Positions 10,430 to 21,312 of a stretch of DNA of 64,000 nucleotides are shown in pieces. Every line of letters starts with the position of its first letter. The first letter of the stretch is position 1. The position numbers and the translations under genes are program-made. Below the pieces are notes generated by a model. The model did not search any database and was not told where the DNA came from. It saw only the letters and a list, made by a program, of their open reading frames with translations. The DNA is from Balneatrix alpica DSM 16621 (GTDB lineage: Bacteria; Pseudomonadota; Gammaproteobacteria; Pseudomonadales; Balneatricaceae): the NCBI RefSeq assembly GCF_000619885.1, contig NZ_KK211040.1:62001-126000 (forward strand), given 5' to 3'.

Positions 10430-10537
10430 CTGCATTCTCCATCGGGCTGTTTCAGCGGAGCTTAACGCCATCTTGTGCAAAGCACAAAGTACACTTTAGC
10501 CGCCCCCTGGTCTGGTGATGACAGCCTAAACACGCCC

Positions 10538-10566
10538 AAAAACAACGCCCCGACTAGCGGGGCGTT
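10538..10566 (-). terminator. Terminator after chemoreceptor gene
   Basis: Perfect 9-bp stem AACGCCCCG/CGGGGCGTT with a 5-base loop and a T-run on the minus strand, 24 bases after the stop of the methyl-accepting protein. Confidence 0.9.
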
Positions 10567-10589
10567 ATCTAAACAGAACGCAGAGAGAT

Positions 10590-12473
10590 TTAGAGCTTGA
10601 AGTTGGATACTTCTTTCTGCAGTGCCTCCGCTACCTGTGACAGCTTTTGCGCCCCGGCATGCCCGGCCTGGGCAACATCGGCCAACTGATCCGCCACCTC
10701 TTTGATCGCCGTGGTGTTGCGACTGATATCATCACTTACCGCTTTCTGTTCCTCTGCCGCACTGGCAATTTGTACGGCACGATCACTGATTTGGCGGATA
10801 GAGTCGGTGATCTCCTGCAGGCTGGAGTTCACCAGCTCCGCATCCTGCACATTACCGCTGGCCAACTGACCACTGCGCTCCATATGCTGCACCGCTCGAC
10901 GGGTGGTGGACTGCAGCTGCTCAATCATGTGCTGGATTTCTTCAGTGGAGCTATGAGTACGCTGGGACAACACCCGCACCTCATCTGCCACCACGGCAAA
11001 ACCACGACCCTGCTCGCCAGCCCGGGCCGCCTCAATCGCCGCGTTCAACGCCAACAGGTTAGTCTGCTCTGCAATGCCCTGGATGGTCGCCAGGATGCTG
11101 CTGATATCCTGCGCATGACGATCCAATTCGTTGATGATGGTGGTCGAGCTATCAATCTCTTTAGCCAGAGAAACGATGGAGTCGCGGTTACGCTGCACCA
11201 CACTCATCCCCTGTTCCCCCGCCTGGGCAGACAGACGGGCGGCATGGGCGGTTTCTTCTGCATGCTGGGCTACCTCATTGGCTGCCATCGCCATCTCATG
11301 CATGGCCGTGGCCACCTGGGTAATTTCCCCTTGCTGCTCCTGCACTTCACGGGTCATGCGATCAGCATTGGCATTACCACTACGGGCCTCACTACGCAGT
11401 TCGCCAATCGACTGGGAAATACGCTGCATGATCGGCTGAATGTGATCCATAAAGGTATTGAAGTTCTGGGCGATACGCCCCAGCTCATCACGGCTCCCCA
11501 CACTCAAGCGCTTGGTCAGGTCACCCTCACCCTTAGCGATATCATGCAGAGCTTCCGCCACCGCATTCAGCGGGCGCAATAACGAGCCTAGGCCTGCACT
11601 GGCTAACAAAATAAACACCACAAAGACCACCACACTGATCAACAGGGCAGACTGCAGCAAGCGCGCCAGCGGCGCAAACACCTCTTCCGGATCGACAAAC
11701 ACCACCAGGTACCAATCACTGTTTGGCACCTGAGTGACCTTGGCCAATTTATGCTCACCCGCCAAACTCACTGACTGCAGACGTTCCGCTTTGCTCAGGG
11801 TAGGCAATTGGCCAGCACTCAGGCCCTGCAACAGGCTATCAACCGGCTTCAGAATAAAGTCCTTATTCTTATAAGCCATCACTGCGCCCTGGGCGTTGAC
11901 CAAAGCCGCCGCCCCTTGCTCACCCAAGGAGATAGACAACACTGTCTCAGCCACCACCCGGGTAAAGACATCACCGGCATAGACCGCATCGCGATTGGAG
12001 TGCGGGTCTTTGGCCGGCTGCACAATGGTAATCACCAAATCACCACTGGTGGCATCCACATAGGGATCCGTCACCGCCAACTGGCCCTTATCCATCGCCA
12101 GCTTATACCAGGGACGCTGACGCGGATCATAACCTGCAGGCGGGGCATTGTTCGGATCCGAGAAGGTCACGCTACCATCCGAGAAGGCCAGATAGGTGAT
12201 ATCAAAACCACCACTGATTTGCCCCTGCTGAATTACCGGCAAAATGTTGCTCGGTTCAGGCGCTGCTTTCGCCATCCCGGCGACAATATGCTTTTTGCTC
12301 TGCAACCATTCGCCAATACGTTGACTGGCCTGCAGGCTGGTTTGTGCCACCTGGTGGGTCACACTGGTTTCCATCTCCCCTTTGAACTGCCAATAGGCAG
12401 AACCGGTCAGTAGCCCCGTCACCACAAAGATGACTAAGGCAACAAAGATCAGTAGTTTTTTCTTGAGTGTCAT
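10590..12473 (-). CDS. Methyl-accepting chemotaxis protein with Cache-type sensor
   Basis: Membrane chemoreceptor of 627 residues. TM1 is at about 7-28 ([18 protein letters not shown]). A periplasmic double-Cache domain (about 30-265) contains the typical [23 protein letters not shown] segment (known ligands in such sensors include amino acids, organic acids and amines). TM2 is at about 270-292, a HAMP domain at about 295-350, and a long signalling coiled coil ends in the hairpin tip [32 protein letters not shown] (about 465-500). No NWETF-type tether ends the protein. It is monocistronic; no che genes are near. The ligand cannot be read from sequence. Confidence 0.95.
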   Translation of the reverse strand: MTLKKKLLIFVALVIFVVTGLLTGSAYWQFKGEMETSVTHQVAQTSLQASQRIGEWLQSKKHIVAGMAKAAPEPSNILPVIQQGQISGGFDITYLAFSDGSVTFSDPNNAPPAGYDPRQRPWYKLAMDKGQLAVTDPYVDATSGDLVITIVQPAKDPHSNRDAVYAGDVFTRVVAETVLSISLGEQGAAALVNAQGAVMAYKNKDFILKPVDSLLQGLSAGQLPTLSKAERLQSVSLAGEHKLAKVTQVPNSDWYLVVFVDPEEVFAPLARLLQSALLISVVVFVVFILLASAGLGSLLRPLNAVAEALHDIAKGEGDLTKRLSVGSRDELGRIAQNFNTFMDHIQPIMQRISQSIGELRSEARSGNANADRMTREVQEQQGEITQVATAMHEMAMAANEVAQHAEETAHAARLSAQAGEQGMSVVQRNRDSIVSLAKEIDSSTTIINELDRHAQDISSILATIQGIAEQTNLLALNAAIEAARAGEQGRGFAVVADEVRVLSQRTHSSTEEIQHMIEQLQSTTRRAVQHMERSGQLASGNVQDAELVNSSLQEITDSIRQISDRAVQIASAAEEQKAVSDDISRNTTAIKEVADQLADVAQAGHAGAQKLSQVAEALQKEVSNFKL

Positions 12474-12657
12474 GGATACATCTCGACGTTATTATGTTTG
12501 ATCCCGATCACTGCGCGGGGCAGCTTGGCTCTCATCAGCATAGATTGGCCATTTACATAAATCGGCACTAAGCAATGCCATTTTAGTCTAACAAAGCCGC
12601 AAAGCGTAACGAGACTGTCATAAGCCCAAGGCCGCCGCCTGCTAACTGGAGTTGTAT

Positions 12658-13272
12658 ATGGAAAATTCAGGCTCAGACAAGAATGAACGCCATCAAAAAC
12701 GCATGGCACGGATGAAAGCCCACGTTGACCAGCAAGTTGCCAAAGCACAGGAGCAGCGCGGCATCCTGGTACTGCTGACCGGCAATGGTAAGGGCAAAAG
12801 CAGCTCGGCGTTTGGCATGGTCGGACGCGCCCTGGGCCATGGCCAGAAGGTAGGGGTATTACAGTTTATCAAGAGCGAAGATTGGCAATGCGGCGAGCGT
12901 CAGTTCTTTGCCCAGCACCCGGATGTCGAGTTTCACATTATGGGCACCGGCTTCACCTGGGAAACCCAGAACCGCGAGCTGGATATCGCCGCCGCTGAGC
13001 GCCTATGGCAACAGGGGGAACGCATGCTGCAGGACCCCCACTACGATCTGGTGGTGATGGACGAGCTAACCTACATGTTCAAGTTTGGCTATTTACCCTT
13101 TGAACGAGTCGCCACCGCACTGCGCCAACGCCCAAGCCAACAGAATGTGGTGATTACCGGCCGCGCAGCCCAGCCTGGGCTCATCGAACTGGCTGATACC
13201 GTCAGTGAGATCGCCGATATCAAGCATGCTTTTCGGGCCGGTATTCAGGCGCAAGCAGGAATCGAATTCTAA
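12658..13272 (+). CDS. cobO: Cob(I)yrinic acid a,c-diamide adenosyltransferase (CobO/BtuR)
   Basis: Transfers the adenosyl group of ATP to cob(I)alamin or its precursors, making adenosylcobalamin. It has 204 residues from the ATG at 12658 (GGAG 6 bases upstream; a TTG at 12652 is in frame but less likely). The P-loop GNGKGKSSSAFGMVGRALGHG (about 40-60) and DLVVMDELTYMFKFGYL (about 125-142) are the CobA/BtuR signatures. No other cobalamin synthesis gene is in the window, so it probably serves salvage, and metH nearby also uses B12. It is divergent from the chemoreceptor gene; no cobalamin riboswitch is seen in 12474-12657. Confidence 0.95.
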   Translation: MENSGSDKNERHQKRMARMKAHVDQQVAKAQEQRGILVLLTGNGKGKSSSAFGMVGRALGHGQKVGVLQFIKSEDWQCGERQFFAQHPDVEFHIMGTGFTWETQNRELDIAAAERLWQQGERMLQDPHYDLVVMDELTYMFKFGYLPFERVATALRQRPSQQNVVITGRAAQPGLIELADTVSEIADIKHAFRAGIQAQAGIEF

Positions 13273-13332
13273 CCCTCATTGAAAGCAGGCAATACAGCCC
13301 CATTTAATGGCGAGTCTCAGTAAGGATTTACC

Positions 13333-14214
13333 ATGAACGACCAAGCCAAGCCTTACATTGTTGAAGTCAGCCTCGACAATATTCGTGATCTGATTGAGCA
13401 GTCTTTCCAGGTCCCAGTACTCTTCGACTTTTGGGCCGACTGGTGTGCCCCCTGCAAAGCCCTGCTACCGGTACTGACCAAGCTGGCCGAGGAATACCAA
13501 GGCCGCTTTATTCTGGCCAAGGTCGATACCGAAGATCAGGGCTTGAGCCCCCTGGTGATGCAGTTTGGCATCCGCAGCCTGCCAACCGTCTACTTATTTA
13601 AGGACGGCCAGCCCGTTGACGGCTTCAACGGTGCGCTGCCCGAATCCCAGGTACGGGCCCTGTTAGAGAAGCACCTGCCCCCCGCCCCCGAGCCGGAAGT
13701 GAGCATAGCGGAAGTCGCCCAGAGCGCTATCGCCAACGGCGCCTTTGAGGATGCCAAAACCATTCTGAATGAGGCCTTGCAACAGGAGCCGGAAAACTGG
13801 GAGCTGTTTATCCTGCTCGCTAACGCCTGTGCCCAAAATGGTGAAGCGGAAACCGCTGAACAAATTCTGCAACGCCTGCCCGTCGATCAGCAAAATCTAG
13901 CCAGCGCTAAAGAGGTCAAAGCCCGCCTGGCCTTTAGTCGCCTGGTGGGGGATGCGCCCGAACTGGCCGTCCTGGAACAGCAACTGGCCCAGGATGACAG
14001 CAACAGCCAGGCCCGTTTCTGGCTGGCCACCCGCCTGGTACTGGCCGGCCAGTACGAAGGCGCCATGCAGCAACTGCTTACCCTGATGAAACAGGATCGC
14101 CAATTTCAGGATGATGGTGCGCGCAAAACCCTGATCCAGCTATTCGATATGCTGGGCAATAGCCATCCCCTGGTTGCCACCTACCGCCGCAAGCTCTATC
14201 AAGCACTGTACTAA
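13333..14214 (+). CDS. cnoX: Thioredoxin/TPR chaperone (YbbN/CnoX family)
   Basis: Cytoplasmic chaperone-like protein of 293 residues. A thioredoxin domain (about 5-110) carries WCAPCK near residues 38-43 and the cis-proline region RSLPTVYLF. A TPR-like C-terminal region (about 125-290) is rich in AxxxL helices (DAKTILNEALQQEPENWELFILLANACAQNGEAETAEQIL). E. coli CnoX protects proteins from oxidation and hands them to GroEL and DnaK, and lacks a redox-active CxxC. Here both cysteines are present, so it may also work as a reductase. It is 60 bases after cobO and probably has its own promoter. Confidence 0.92.
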   Translation: MNDQAKPYIVEVSLDNIRDLIEQSFQVPVLFDFWADWCAPCKALLPVLTKLAEEYQGRFILAKVDTEDQGLSPLVMQFGIRSLPTVYLFKDGQPVDGFNGALPESQVRALLEKHLPPAPEPEVSIAEVAQSAIANGAFEDAKTILNEALQQEPENWELFILLANACAQNGEAETAEQILQRLPVDQQNLASAKEVKARLAFSRLVGDAPELAVLEQQLAQDDSNSQARFWLATRLVLAGQYEGAMQQLLTLMKQDRQFQDDGARKTLIQLFDMLGNSHPLVATYRRKLYQALY

Positions 14215-14374
14215 GCTCGCCTGCTGATACAAATGGCAAGGGATTTTCCCTTGCCATTCCCCCCTCCTCTCTTACAATGCCCTGCCATATTGGCAAGGGT
14301 CTAACTGCCCAATTTGCCCCTTCACCGGCCCCCCTCATGGGCCTAGCCATCCGTTCAGCCAAAGAAGAGTAGCT

Positions 14375-15331
14375 ATGCTGTTACATTTAGGCGTCTTGAT
14401 TACCGGACTGATCGTCCTGGTCTGGAGTGCAGATAAATTCATTCTTGGCGCCTCCGCCAGTGCGCGTCAGCTCGGCGTATCCACCCTGGTTATCGGTATG
14501 TTTGTGGTGGGGTTTGGCACCTCCGCCCCGGAGTTAATGGTTTCCACCATGGCCGCACTGGATGGCAACTCCTTACTGGCGGTGGGGAATGCTCTGGGCT
14601 CTAACATTACCAATATCAGTTTAATTTTGGGCGTCACCGCCATTTTGATGCCTATTTCTGTGGCCTCCGGCATTATCCGCCGAGAGTTGCCGATGCTGCT
14701 GGCCATTACCTTTGCGGCAGCCTTGTTACTGCTGGATGGTCATCTGGGAGTAATGGATGGCGTGATCCTGTTAGCCAGTCTGGTGGGGGTAATCTGGTTT
14801 ACCTATAAGCAGTCCCAACAAGGTGGTGGCGACCTGCTCGAAACCGAATTTGAAGAGCAGCTGAATGACCAGTCCATGACCCTTGGCAAGGCGCTGATGT
14901 GGACGCTGATTGGCCTGTTACTGCTGTTGGCCAGTTCCCGTGCCCTGGTATGGGCGGCGGTCGAGTTGGCGCAGAGCTTTGGCATCAGCGAGCTGGTGAT
15001 TGGCTTGACGATTGTGGCCATCGGCACCAGCCTGCCTGAACTGGCCGCCAGCATTGTCGCCGCCCGTAAAGGTGAAGCGGATATCGCCATTGGTAACGTA
15101 ATTGGCTCCAACCTGTTCAACCTGCTGGGGGTGATGGGAATTCCCGGCATTCTGGCTCCTGTTGCACTGGGACCAGAGGTGCTGGAACGTGATTACCTGG
15201 TGATGCTGGGCTTAAGTGTGCTGCTGTTTATCTTTGCCTTTGGCTGGAAGCGTCAGGGTCGTATCAACCGTCTGGAGGGTGGGCTATTACTCACCTGCTT
15301 TGCGGGCTATCAGTGGCTGCTGTTTAGCTAA
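14375..15331 (+). CDS. Calcium/sodium antiporter (CaCA family, YrbG-like)
   Basis: Inner-membrane cation exchanger of 318 residues with about ten hydrophobic segments. The two inverted alpha-repeats that form the ion pathway are clear: GFGTSAPELMVSTMAALDGN with GNALGSNITNISLILG in the first half (about 45-90), and AIGTSLPELAASIVAARKGE with GNVIGSNLFNLLGVMG in the second (about 210-255). The acidic cytoplasmic loop between the halves (ETEFEEQLNDQ) is typical. E. coli YrbG is the named relative; the physiological ion is not certain. The terminator at 15356-15388 ends it. Confidence 0.93.
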   Translation: MLLHLGVLITGLIVLVWSADKFILGASASARQLGVSTLVIGMFVVGFGTSAPELMVSTMAALDGNSLLAVGNALGSNITNISLILGVTAILMPISVASGIIRRELPMLLAITFAAALLLLDGHLGVMDGVILLASLVGVIWFTYKQSQQGGGDLLETEFEEQLNDQSMTLGKALMWTLIGLLLLLASSRALVWAAVELAQSFGISELVIGLTIVAIGTSLPELAASIVAARKGEADIAIGNVIGSNLFNLLGVMGIPGILAPVALGPEVLERDYLVMLGLSVLLFIFAFGWKRQGRINRLEGGLLLTCFAGYQWLLFS

Positions 15332-15355
15332 TCACATTTAGCTCATCTCAATGCC

Positions 15356-15388
15356 ATTAAAAAACCCCGCTCGGCGGGGTTTTTTAAT
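15356..15388. terminator. Bidirectional terminator between antiporter gene and metH
   Basis: Stem ATTAAAAAACCCCGC/GCGGGGTTTTTTAAT with a 3-base loop. The symmetric A and T tracts stop transcription from both sides, serving the plus-strand exchanger and the minus-strand metH. Confidence 0.95.
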
Positions 15389-15397
15389 CTCTCTCAT

Positions 15398-18300
15398 TTA
15401 ATCTTCAGGCTCATAGCCCAGGTTGGGTGACAGCCAACGCTCTACTTCTGCCTTACTCATGCCTTTACGCTTGGCGTAATCCTCCACCTGATCCTCACTG
15501 ATTTTACCCACGCCAAAGTAGCTGCACTGCGGATGGCTAAAATACCAGCCGGATACCGCCGCAGTCGGCACCATCGCCATCGACTCAGTCAGATAGATAC
15601 CAGTTTTAGCCTGCGCATCGAGCAATTGCCACAGTAAGGTTTTCTCGGTGTGATCCGGGCAGGCCGGATACCCCGGTGCCGGGCGAATGCCCTGGTAGGC
15701 TTCGCTGATCAAGGCTTCATTATCCAGCGACTCTGCAGCGGCGTAGCCCCAATCCTGTTTACGCACCCGTTCATGCAGATATTCGGCAAAGGCTTCGGCT
15801 AAACGATCTGCCAGCGCCTTGACCATGATGGAGCGATAGTCGTCATGGTCCGCCTCAAACTTGGCCACCCAGGCATCAATCCCTTCTCCGGCGGTTACCG
15901 CAAAGCCACCAATATAGTCGAGGGGCCCTTGCTCGGGAGCGACGAAGTCAGACAGGCAGTGGTTATACTTGCCCGCTATTTTCTCGGTCTGCTGACGCAG
16001 ATGATGCACCACCATCAGCTCCTCACTGCGGTTTTCATCACGCCAGATCACCACGTCATCACCGCGCCGGTTGGCGGGGAACAGGCCAAATACTGCCCGG
16101 GCACGCAGCCACTTCTCACTGATAATTTGCTCCAGCATGGCTTGTGCATCGGCATAGAGACGGCGCGCCTCTTCCCCGACGATCTCGTCATCCAGAATAC
16201 GTGGGAAACGCCCCGCCAGCTCCCAGGAGGCAAAAAACGGCGTCCAGTCGATGTAGTCTTTCAGCACAGCCAAATCCATGTCCTCAATCACCTGCACCCC
16301 TAACTGGCGTGGGCGAGGCGGCTGGTATTGGCTCCAGTCAAACGGTTGGGCATTGTCACGTGCCTTTTCCAACGTTACCCGGCGGGCATCGCCGCGCTTG
16401 GCACGGTGGCGCTCACGCAAGTCCTCATACTCCTGCTTGATTTCCTTAACAAAGCCGTCGCGTTGGCTCTGGCTCAGCAGCTGACTGGCCACTCCCACAC
16501 TGCGGGAAGCGTTAGCCACATAGACCACCTGATTGTTCTGGTAGTTGGGCTCGATTTTCACCGCGGTATGGATCTTCGAGGTGGTGGCGCCACCGATCAG
16601 CAAAGGAATGCTAAAGCCCTGACGCTGCATCTCTTTGGCAACATGCACCATCTCGTCCAGGGAGGGGGTGATCAGCCCAGACAGGCCGATGATATCGACC
16701 TTTTGCTCCCGCGCGGTACGCAGAATGGTCTCCGCCGGCACCATCACACCCAGGTCGATAATTTCGTAGTTATTACACTGCAGCACCACTCCGACAATGT
16801 TTTTGCCGATGTCGTGCACATCCCCTTTAACCGTCGCCATCAGAATCTTGCCATTGGAAGAGCTGCCGGTGCTGGTCTGATTGAGACGCTTCTCCTCCTC
16901 AATAAAGGGCATCAGATAGGCTACCGCCTTCTTCATCACCCGGGCGGATTTCACCACCTGGGGCAAGAACATCTTACCGGCGCCAAAGAGATCCCCCACA
17001 ATGCCCATACCATCCATCAGCGGGCCTTCAATCACCTCCAGCGGACGGGCATAGAGCTGGCGGCACTCCTCAACGTCCTCGTCGATAAAGTCAGCGATAC
17101 CTTTCACTAAGGCATGGGACAGTCGCTGACGCACATCCAGGCTGCGCCATTGCAAATCCTGTTTTGACTCTGCCGCCTCACCACTGCTGTTGTATTTGGG
17201 GGCGATCTCCAGCAGGCGTTCAGTGGCATCCGGATGGCGATTAAGCACCGCATCCTCCACCGCATCCCGTAACTCGGTGGGAATATCCTCATAAATGGCC
17301 AACTGACCGGCATTAACAATGCCCATGGTCATACCATTGCGAATGGCGTAATAGAGGAAGACAGAGTGGATAGCTTCTCGCACCGGGTTATTACCACGGA
17401 AGGAGAAGGACACGTTGGACACCCCACCGGAAATTTTGGCGTAGGGCAGGGTTTCCTTAATGGTTTTGGTGGCATTAATAAAATCCACCGCGTAGTTATT
17501 GTGCTCTTCAATGCCGGTGGCAATGGCAAAGATATTGGGGTCGAAAATAATGTCTTCCGGAGGGAAGCCCAGCTCGGTCAGGATGCGGTAGGAACGGCTG
17601 CAAATCTCCACCTTGCGGGCTTCGGTATCCGCCTGCCCCACTTCATCGAAGGCCATGACGATCACCGCTGCGCCATAGAGACGCACCAGGCGGGCCTGCT
17701 CGATAAACTTCTCCTCCCCCTCTTTGAGGGAGATGGAGTTCACCACCCCTTTGCCCTGGATACACTTCAAACCCGCCTCGATCACCTCCCACTTGGAGGA
17801 GTCGAGCATGATCGGCACCCGGGCAATATCCGGCTCACCGGCGATCAAATTGAGGAAGCGCACCATCGCCGCCTCGGCATCCAACATGCCTTCATCCATG
17901 TTGATATCGATGATCTGGGCGCCGTTTTCCACCTGCTGACGGGCCACCACCAGTGCCTCGTCATACAACCCTTCTTTAATCAGGCGCTTGAACATCGCCG
18001 AACCGGTGACGTTGGTACGCTCACCGACGTTAACAAACAGGGAGTCCTCGCCGATGGTGCAGGGCTCTAACCCCGCCAGGCGACAGGCTACCTGCAACTC
18101 CGGCAATGGCCGCGGAGCCTTGTCTTGTACATAGTCGGCAAAGGCACGGATATGTTCCGGCGTGGTGCCGCAACAGCCACCGAGAATATTGACGAAGCCG
18201 GCATCCACCCACTGGCCGACTTCCGCCAGCATTTCCTCTGGAGTTTCATCGTACTCGCCAAACTCGTTCGGCAGACCCGCATTAGGGTGGGCAGAGACAT

Positions 18301-19117
18301 AGGTAGCGCTAACCCGGGACAATTCCTCCACGTATTGACGCAAATCCTTGGGGCCCAGGGCACAGTTCAAACCGATTGAGATGGGCTCAGCATGCATCAC
18401 CGAGTTGTAGAACGCTTCCGTCGTCTGCCCCGACAGGGTACGGCCCGAAGCATCGGTGATGGTGCCTGAAATCATAATCGGCAGCTCAATGCCTTCGTGC
18501 TGAAAATACTGACGAATGGCAAAAATAGCCGCCTTGGCATTGAGGGTATCAAACACGGTTTCAATCAGGAGGATATCGGCGCCCCCTTTAACCAGGGCAT
18601 CGGTGGACTCGGTGTAAGCTGCCACCAGCTGATCAAAGGTCACATTGCGATAGCCCGGATCATTCACATCCGGCGAGATAGAAGCAGTGCGGTTGGTTGG
18701 TCCTAATACCCCCGCCACAAAACGTGGTCGCTCAGGGTTGGCGGCACTGTACTCATCCGCTAACACCCGACATAACCTGGCCGCCTCCAGGTTGATCTCA
18801 TATGACAACTCCTCCATGTCGTAGTCGGCCATGGCAATGCGGGTGGCATTGAAAGTATTGGTCTCAAGGATATCGGCTCCAGCATCGAGATAGGCCCGAT
18901 GAATGGCGCTGATCACATCCGGCTTAGTCAGTACCAGCAGGTCATTATTACCCTTGATATCCTTATGCCAGTTGGCAAAACGTTCACCACGAAAATCTTC
19001 TTCCTCCAGCTTGTACTGCTGGATCATGGTGCCCATGCCGCCGTCTAAAACCAAAATACGCTTGGATAACTGCTCGCGCAGACGCTGTAACGGGGAATTC
19101 AAACAAGCCTTACTCAT
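15398..19117 (-). CDS. metH: Cobalamin-dependent methionine synthase
   Basis: Transfers a methyl group from 5-methyltetrahydrofolate through methylcobalamin to homocysteine. It has 1239 residues (E. coli 1227), from the ATG at 19117; a TTG at 19144 is also in frame and the SD is weak for both. Modules in order: homocysteine-binding barrel (about 10-325, zinc cysteines in [13 protein letters not shown]), pterin-binding barrel (about 355-620), cap and B12-binding domain (about 645-890, with [15 protein letters not shown] carrying the cobalt-ligand histidine), and the AdoMet reactivation domain (about 895-1230, ending [16 protein letters not shown]). All domains look intact. No B12 riboswitch is recognised upstream. 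Confidence 0.98.
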   Translation of the reverse strand: MSKACLNSPLQRLREQLSKRILVLDGGMGTMIQQYKLEEEDFRGERFANWHKDIKGNNDLLVLTKPDVISAIHRAYLDAGADILETNTFNATRIAMADYDMEELSYEINLEAARLCRVLADEYSAANPERPRFVAGVLGPTNRTASISPDVNDPGYRNVTFDQLVAAYTESTDALVKGGADILLIETVFDTLNAKAAIFAIRQYFQHEGIELPIMISGTITDASGRTLSGQTTEAFYNSVMHAEPISIGLNCALGPKDLRQYVEELSRVSATYVSAHPNAGLPNEFGEYDETPEEMLAEVGQWVDAGFVNILGGCCGTTPEHIRAFADYVQDKAPRPLPELQVACRLAGLEPCTIGEDSLFVNVGERTNVTGSAMFKRLIKEGLYDEALVVARQQVENGAQIIDINMDEGMLDAEAAMVRFLNLIAGEPDIARVPIMLDSSKWEVIEAGLKCIQGKGVVNSISLKEGEEKFIEQARLVRLYGAAVIVMAFDEVGQADTEARKVEICSRSYRILTELGFPPEDIIFDPNIFAIATGIEEHNNYAVDFINATKTIKETLPYAKISGGVSNVSFSFRGNNPVREAIHSVFLYYAIRNGMTMGIVNAGQLAIYEDIPTELRDAVEDAVLNRHPDATERLLEIAPKYNSSGEAAESKQDLQWRSLDVRQRLSHALVKGIADFIDEDVEECRQLYARPLEVIEGPLMDGMGIVGDLFGAGKMFLPQVVKSARVMKKAVAYLMPFIEEEKRLNQTSTGSSSNGKILMATVKGDVHDIGKNIVGVVLQCNNYEIIDLGVMVPAETILRTAREQKVDIIGLSGLITPSLDEMVHVAKEMQRQGFSIPLLIGGATTSKIHTAVKIEPNYQNNQVVYVANASRSVGVASQLLSQSQRDGFVKEIKQEYEDLRERHRAKRGDARRVTLEKARDNAQPFDWSQYQPPRPRQLGVQVIEDMDLAVLKDYIDWTPFFASWELAGRFPRILDDEIVGEEARRLYADAQAMLEQIISEKWLRARAVFGLFPANRRGDDVVIWRDENRSEELMVVHHLRQQTEKIAGKYNHCLSDFVAPEQGPLDYIGGFAVTAGEGIDAWVAKFEADHDDYRSIMVKALADRLAEAFAEYLHERVRKQDWGYAAAESLDNEALISEAYQGIRPAPGYPACPDHTEKTLLWQLLDAQAKTGIYLTESMAMVPTAAVSGWYFSHPQCSYFGVGKISEDQVEDYAKRKGMSKAEVERWLSPNLGYEPED

Positions 19118-19140
19118 GGGACGCAAACCAATACCTACAA

Positions 19141-19180
19141 GCAAAAAACAGGAAGGGGCACTATACCGCGATAGCGCCCC
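19141..19180 (-). terminator. Probable terminator after the Hpt/HD-GYP gene
   Basis: Minus-strand hairpin GGGGCGCTAT/ATAGTGCCCC with one mismatch and a short loop, followed by TTCCTGTTTTTTG. It would separate the HD-GYP gene from metH. Because it ends very close to the metH start, it could instead be part of the metH leader. Confidence 0.55.
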
Positions 19181-19234
19181 CCTTACCTATGAAAGAAGAT
19201 CAATCAGGCTATGAATGTAACTATGGATGGGGCC

Positions 19235-20353
19235 TTAGCCCTCTCGGCGAATCACCTTATTACGCAGCATATTGTTAAAGGCATCGACCACATAATCGGC
19301 AAACTGCAGGCCTTTATTGCGATTAATATCCGCCACCGCGGTCAACAGCGACTTTTTAAAGGTGCGATCAGAACGCTCAGTGGTCATCGCCAGATAGGCA
19401 TCACAAATAGCCAGAATCTGCGCACCGATATGAATGTCCTCCCCTGCCAAATGCATCGGGTAGCCTTTGCCGTCCCAACGCTCATGGTGCTGACGCACCA
19501 TCACGGCCGCCTCCTGCCAGTGGCCAAAACGCTCTAAAAGCTGCGCACCAAAGTCAACATGGTCTGCCATTTGACGCTGCTCATCACGACTCAAAGGCGC
19601 CTGCTTATTGAAGATGGCATGAGGAATCAATGCCATCCCCAGGTCGTGTAACAGCACAGCAGCTTCTAACTGATCCGGTTCCACTGGCAAGTCCAACTCC
19701 TCATTGAGCCAGTACGCCAGTTTTAAGTTCTCACTGGAGCGATCATTACGAAACAGTGAAAGGTTATCCAGTCGCTCCGCCCAGTCATGGAACAACGCCA
19801 GGTCAGCCTGCTTATCCCCCACCTCAACTGCCTGTAGCGTCTGTGGAGGCTGAGCAATCTCAGGCTCTGGCTCAGCTTCAGCTGGGTAGCTAACCTCCGC
19901 CTCCAGCCCCAACCAGCCAGCAATCAGCTCATCATGCTGTGCATATTCGGCCTTCTGAATAAGTTGAACCGCATCGAGCAACTCAAAATAATGCTGCGGA
20001 TCAGCATCACCGGTTAATAGCTCATCCCGCACCTGTCCCAGGCGCTCAATCCCCTCCAGGATCAAATTGCCATACAACGAGCGCCAGGGTGCCCGCTCTT
20101 TGCGCACCGCATCCACCACCTCTTCAAGGATATGCACCACATCCACCAGTGGTTCCATAAATACCATGGCACAGTTGCCTTTCAGGGAGTGCAAGGCCCG
20201 AAAAAGCTCATCCACTCCTGCCGCACTGTAGGCCTTCTCCATGCGATTAATGCAGCCCTCAATGTCCTCAACCGCTTCGTTGTAGCAATCAACAAAATCC
20301 TGGCGCATCTCCTCATCGAGGGCCAGAAACGCATCCGAGTTTACCGATGCCAT
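19235..20353 (-). CDS. Hpt domain fused to HD-GYP phosphodiesterase-like domain
   Basis: Signalling protein of 372 residues. The N-terminal Hpt domain (about 10-110) has the phospho-accepting histidine in RALHSLKGNCAM near residue 55. A linker rich in Pro and Glu (about 155-180) follows, then an HD-GYP domain (about 185-350) with HDLGMALIPHA, HVDFGAQLLERF and HHERWDGKGYP, all hallmarks of cyclic-di-GMP phosphodiesterases. The start at 20353 has GGAG 7 bases upstream. It lies 11 bases after the hydrolase gene. Hpt joined directly to HD-GYP without a receiver domain is uncommon; the partner kinase is not in this window. Confidence 0.9.
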   Translation of the reverse strand: MASVNSDAFLALDEEMRQDFVDCYNEAVEDIEGCINRMEKAYSAAGVDELFRALHSLKGNCAMVFMEPLVDVVHILEEVVDAVRKERAPWRSLYGNLILEGIERLGQVRDELLTGDADPQHYFELLDAVQLIQKAEYAQHDELIAGWLGLEAEVSYPAEAEPEPEIAQPPQTLQAVEVGDKQADLALFHDWAERLDNLSLFRNDRSSENLKLAYWLNEELDLPVEPDQLEAAVLLHDLGMALIPHAIFNKQAPLSRDEQRQMADHVDFGAQLLERFGHWQEAAVMVRQHHERWDGKGYPMHLAGEDIHIGAQILAICDAYLAMTTERSDRTFKKSLLTAVADINRNKGLQFADYVVDAFNNMLRNKVIRREG

Positions 20354-20364
20354 CGGCATGCTCC

Positions 20365-21114
20365 TTAGCTTGCTTGTAGCTGTAACTGCAACCAGCGCTC
20401 CAACTCCGGCAGCACCCGCTGCGGCTGTAATAATGGCCCCATGTGCCCTGCTTCTACCTGTTGCTGACTCAGCTGGCTACAACAGTTTCCTAATGCTTCT
20501 TCTACCCGATGCAAGACTGTCGGCGAATAACGGCCGCTCACCAGTTGCACCGGCATGCGTAACTGTAACGCTGACCGTGGCTGCCATAGCTCCCGCGCCT
20601 GAGCCATCACCTGCGGCATCTGACTGCTCAACAGTCGTCTGGCGGGCTCGGGTAGGTAGGCAAAGCTTGGCCCACCCTGCCAGTAGTCAACAAACCAAGC
20701 CGCAGCGGCGGGCCAATCCTGCGCTTCAGCCAGCTCCTGCAGGCGTTGGCCAAAACTCTGTAGCTGCTGATACTCTTCAGAGCCTGGTTGCAGTAAATAA
20801 AATGCCACCGGCTCATACAACCACAATGACGCCACCTGCTCTGGATAACGGCAGGCCCAGTGTAATGCCACTACCGCACCAAAAGAGTGTCCGACTAGGT
20901 GTACCCGCTCGGCTGGCACCTGTTGGCGCAACCTCTCCAACTCCCAATCCAGGCTGTATCCCTGTAACTTCGCCGGCTCCGCCCCATGCCCCGCTAAATC
21001 CAATGCCAGGGTTTGCCAGGGCAGGTCCTCCTTTAACACTAAAGCCTGCCATTGACTCTTGCTGCTTAAGGCCGCGTGCAAACACACCACTAATTCAGAG
21101 GGCTGCTTATCCAT
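20365..21114 (-). CDS. Alpha/beta hydrolase
   Basis: Hydrolase of 249 residues. The nucleophile elbow GHSFGAVVALHWA (about 77-90), the oxyanion segment LHAALSSKSQWQAL near residue 10, an Asp-containing turn after strand 7 (QLVSGRYSP) and a C-terminal EAGHMGPLLQP catalytic histidine give a complete triad pattern. Related enzymes include BioH- and MenH-like esterases, but substrate cannot be deduced. The start MDKQPSEL is preferred over an upstream TTG. It is probably co-transcribed with the Hpt/HD-GYP gene. Confidence 0.88.
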   Translation of the reverse strand: MDKQPSELVVCLHAALSSKSQWQALVLKEDLPWQTLALDLAGHGAEPAKLQGYSLDWELERLRQQVPAERVHLVGHSFGAVVALHWACRYPEQVASLWLYEPVAFYLLQPGSEEYQQLQSFGQRLQELAEAQDWPAAAAWFVDYWQGGPSFAYLPEPARRLLSSQMPQVMAQARELWQPRSALQLRMPVQLVSGRYSPTVLHRVEEALGNCCSQLSQQQVEAGHMGPLLQPQRVLPELERWLQLQLQAS

Positions 21115-21312
21115 GTGTATCTCTTTTATTAAGGGGAAGATGTCAGCTTTCAATGCAGCAGCGACGATATCACTTGACCCTAGTTCGGCTAAACCCCAGG
21201 TAAGCTACAGTCACGAGAAAAGACTGTTCCCGCTTTTTTGACCAAAAGGGCGAAAAGCTGGCACTCCCCCTCGGCATTCGCTAGCATAGCGGTTTTTGGA
21301 AGCGAGACTCCC

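Noticed and set aside
12474-12657. Cobalamin riboswitch before cobO (and likewise before metH).
   Set aside because: No B12-box-like conserved segment is seen in either leader.
15845-18706. Several long plus-strand reading frames opposite metH.
   Set aside because: They are antisense frames of a well-identified gene, lack SDs and show no family features.
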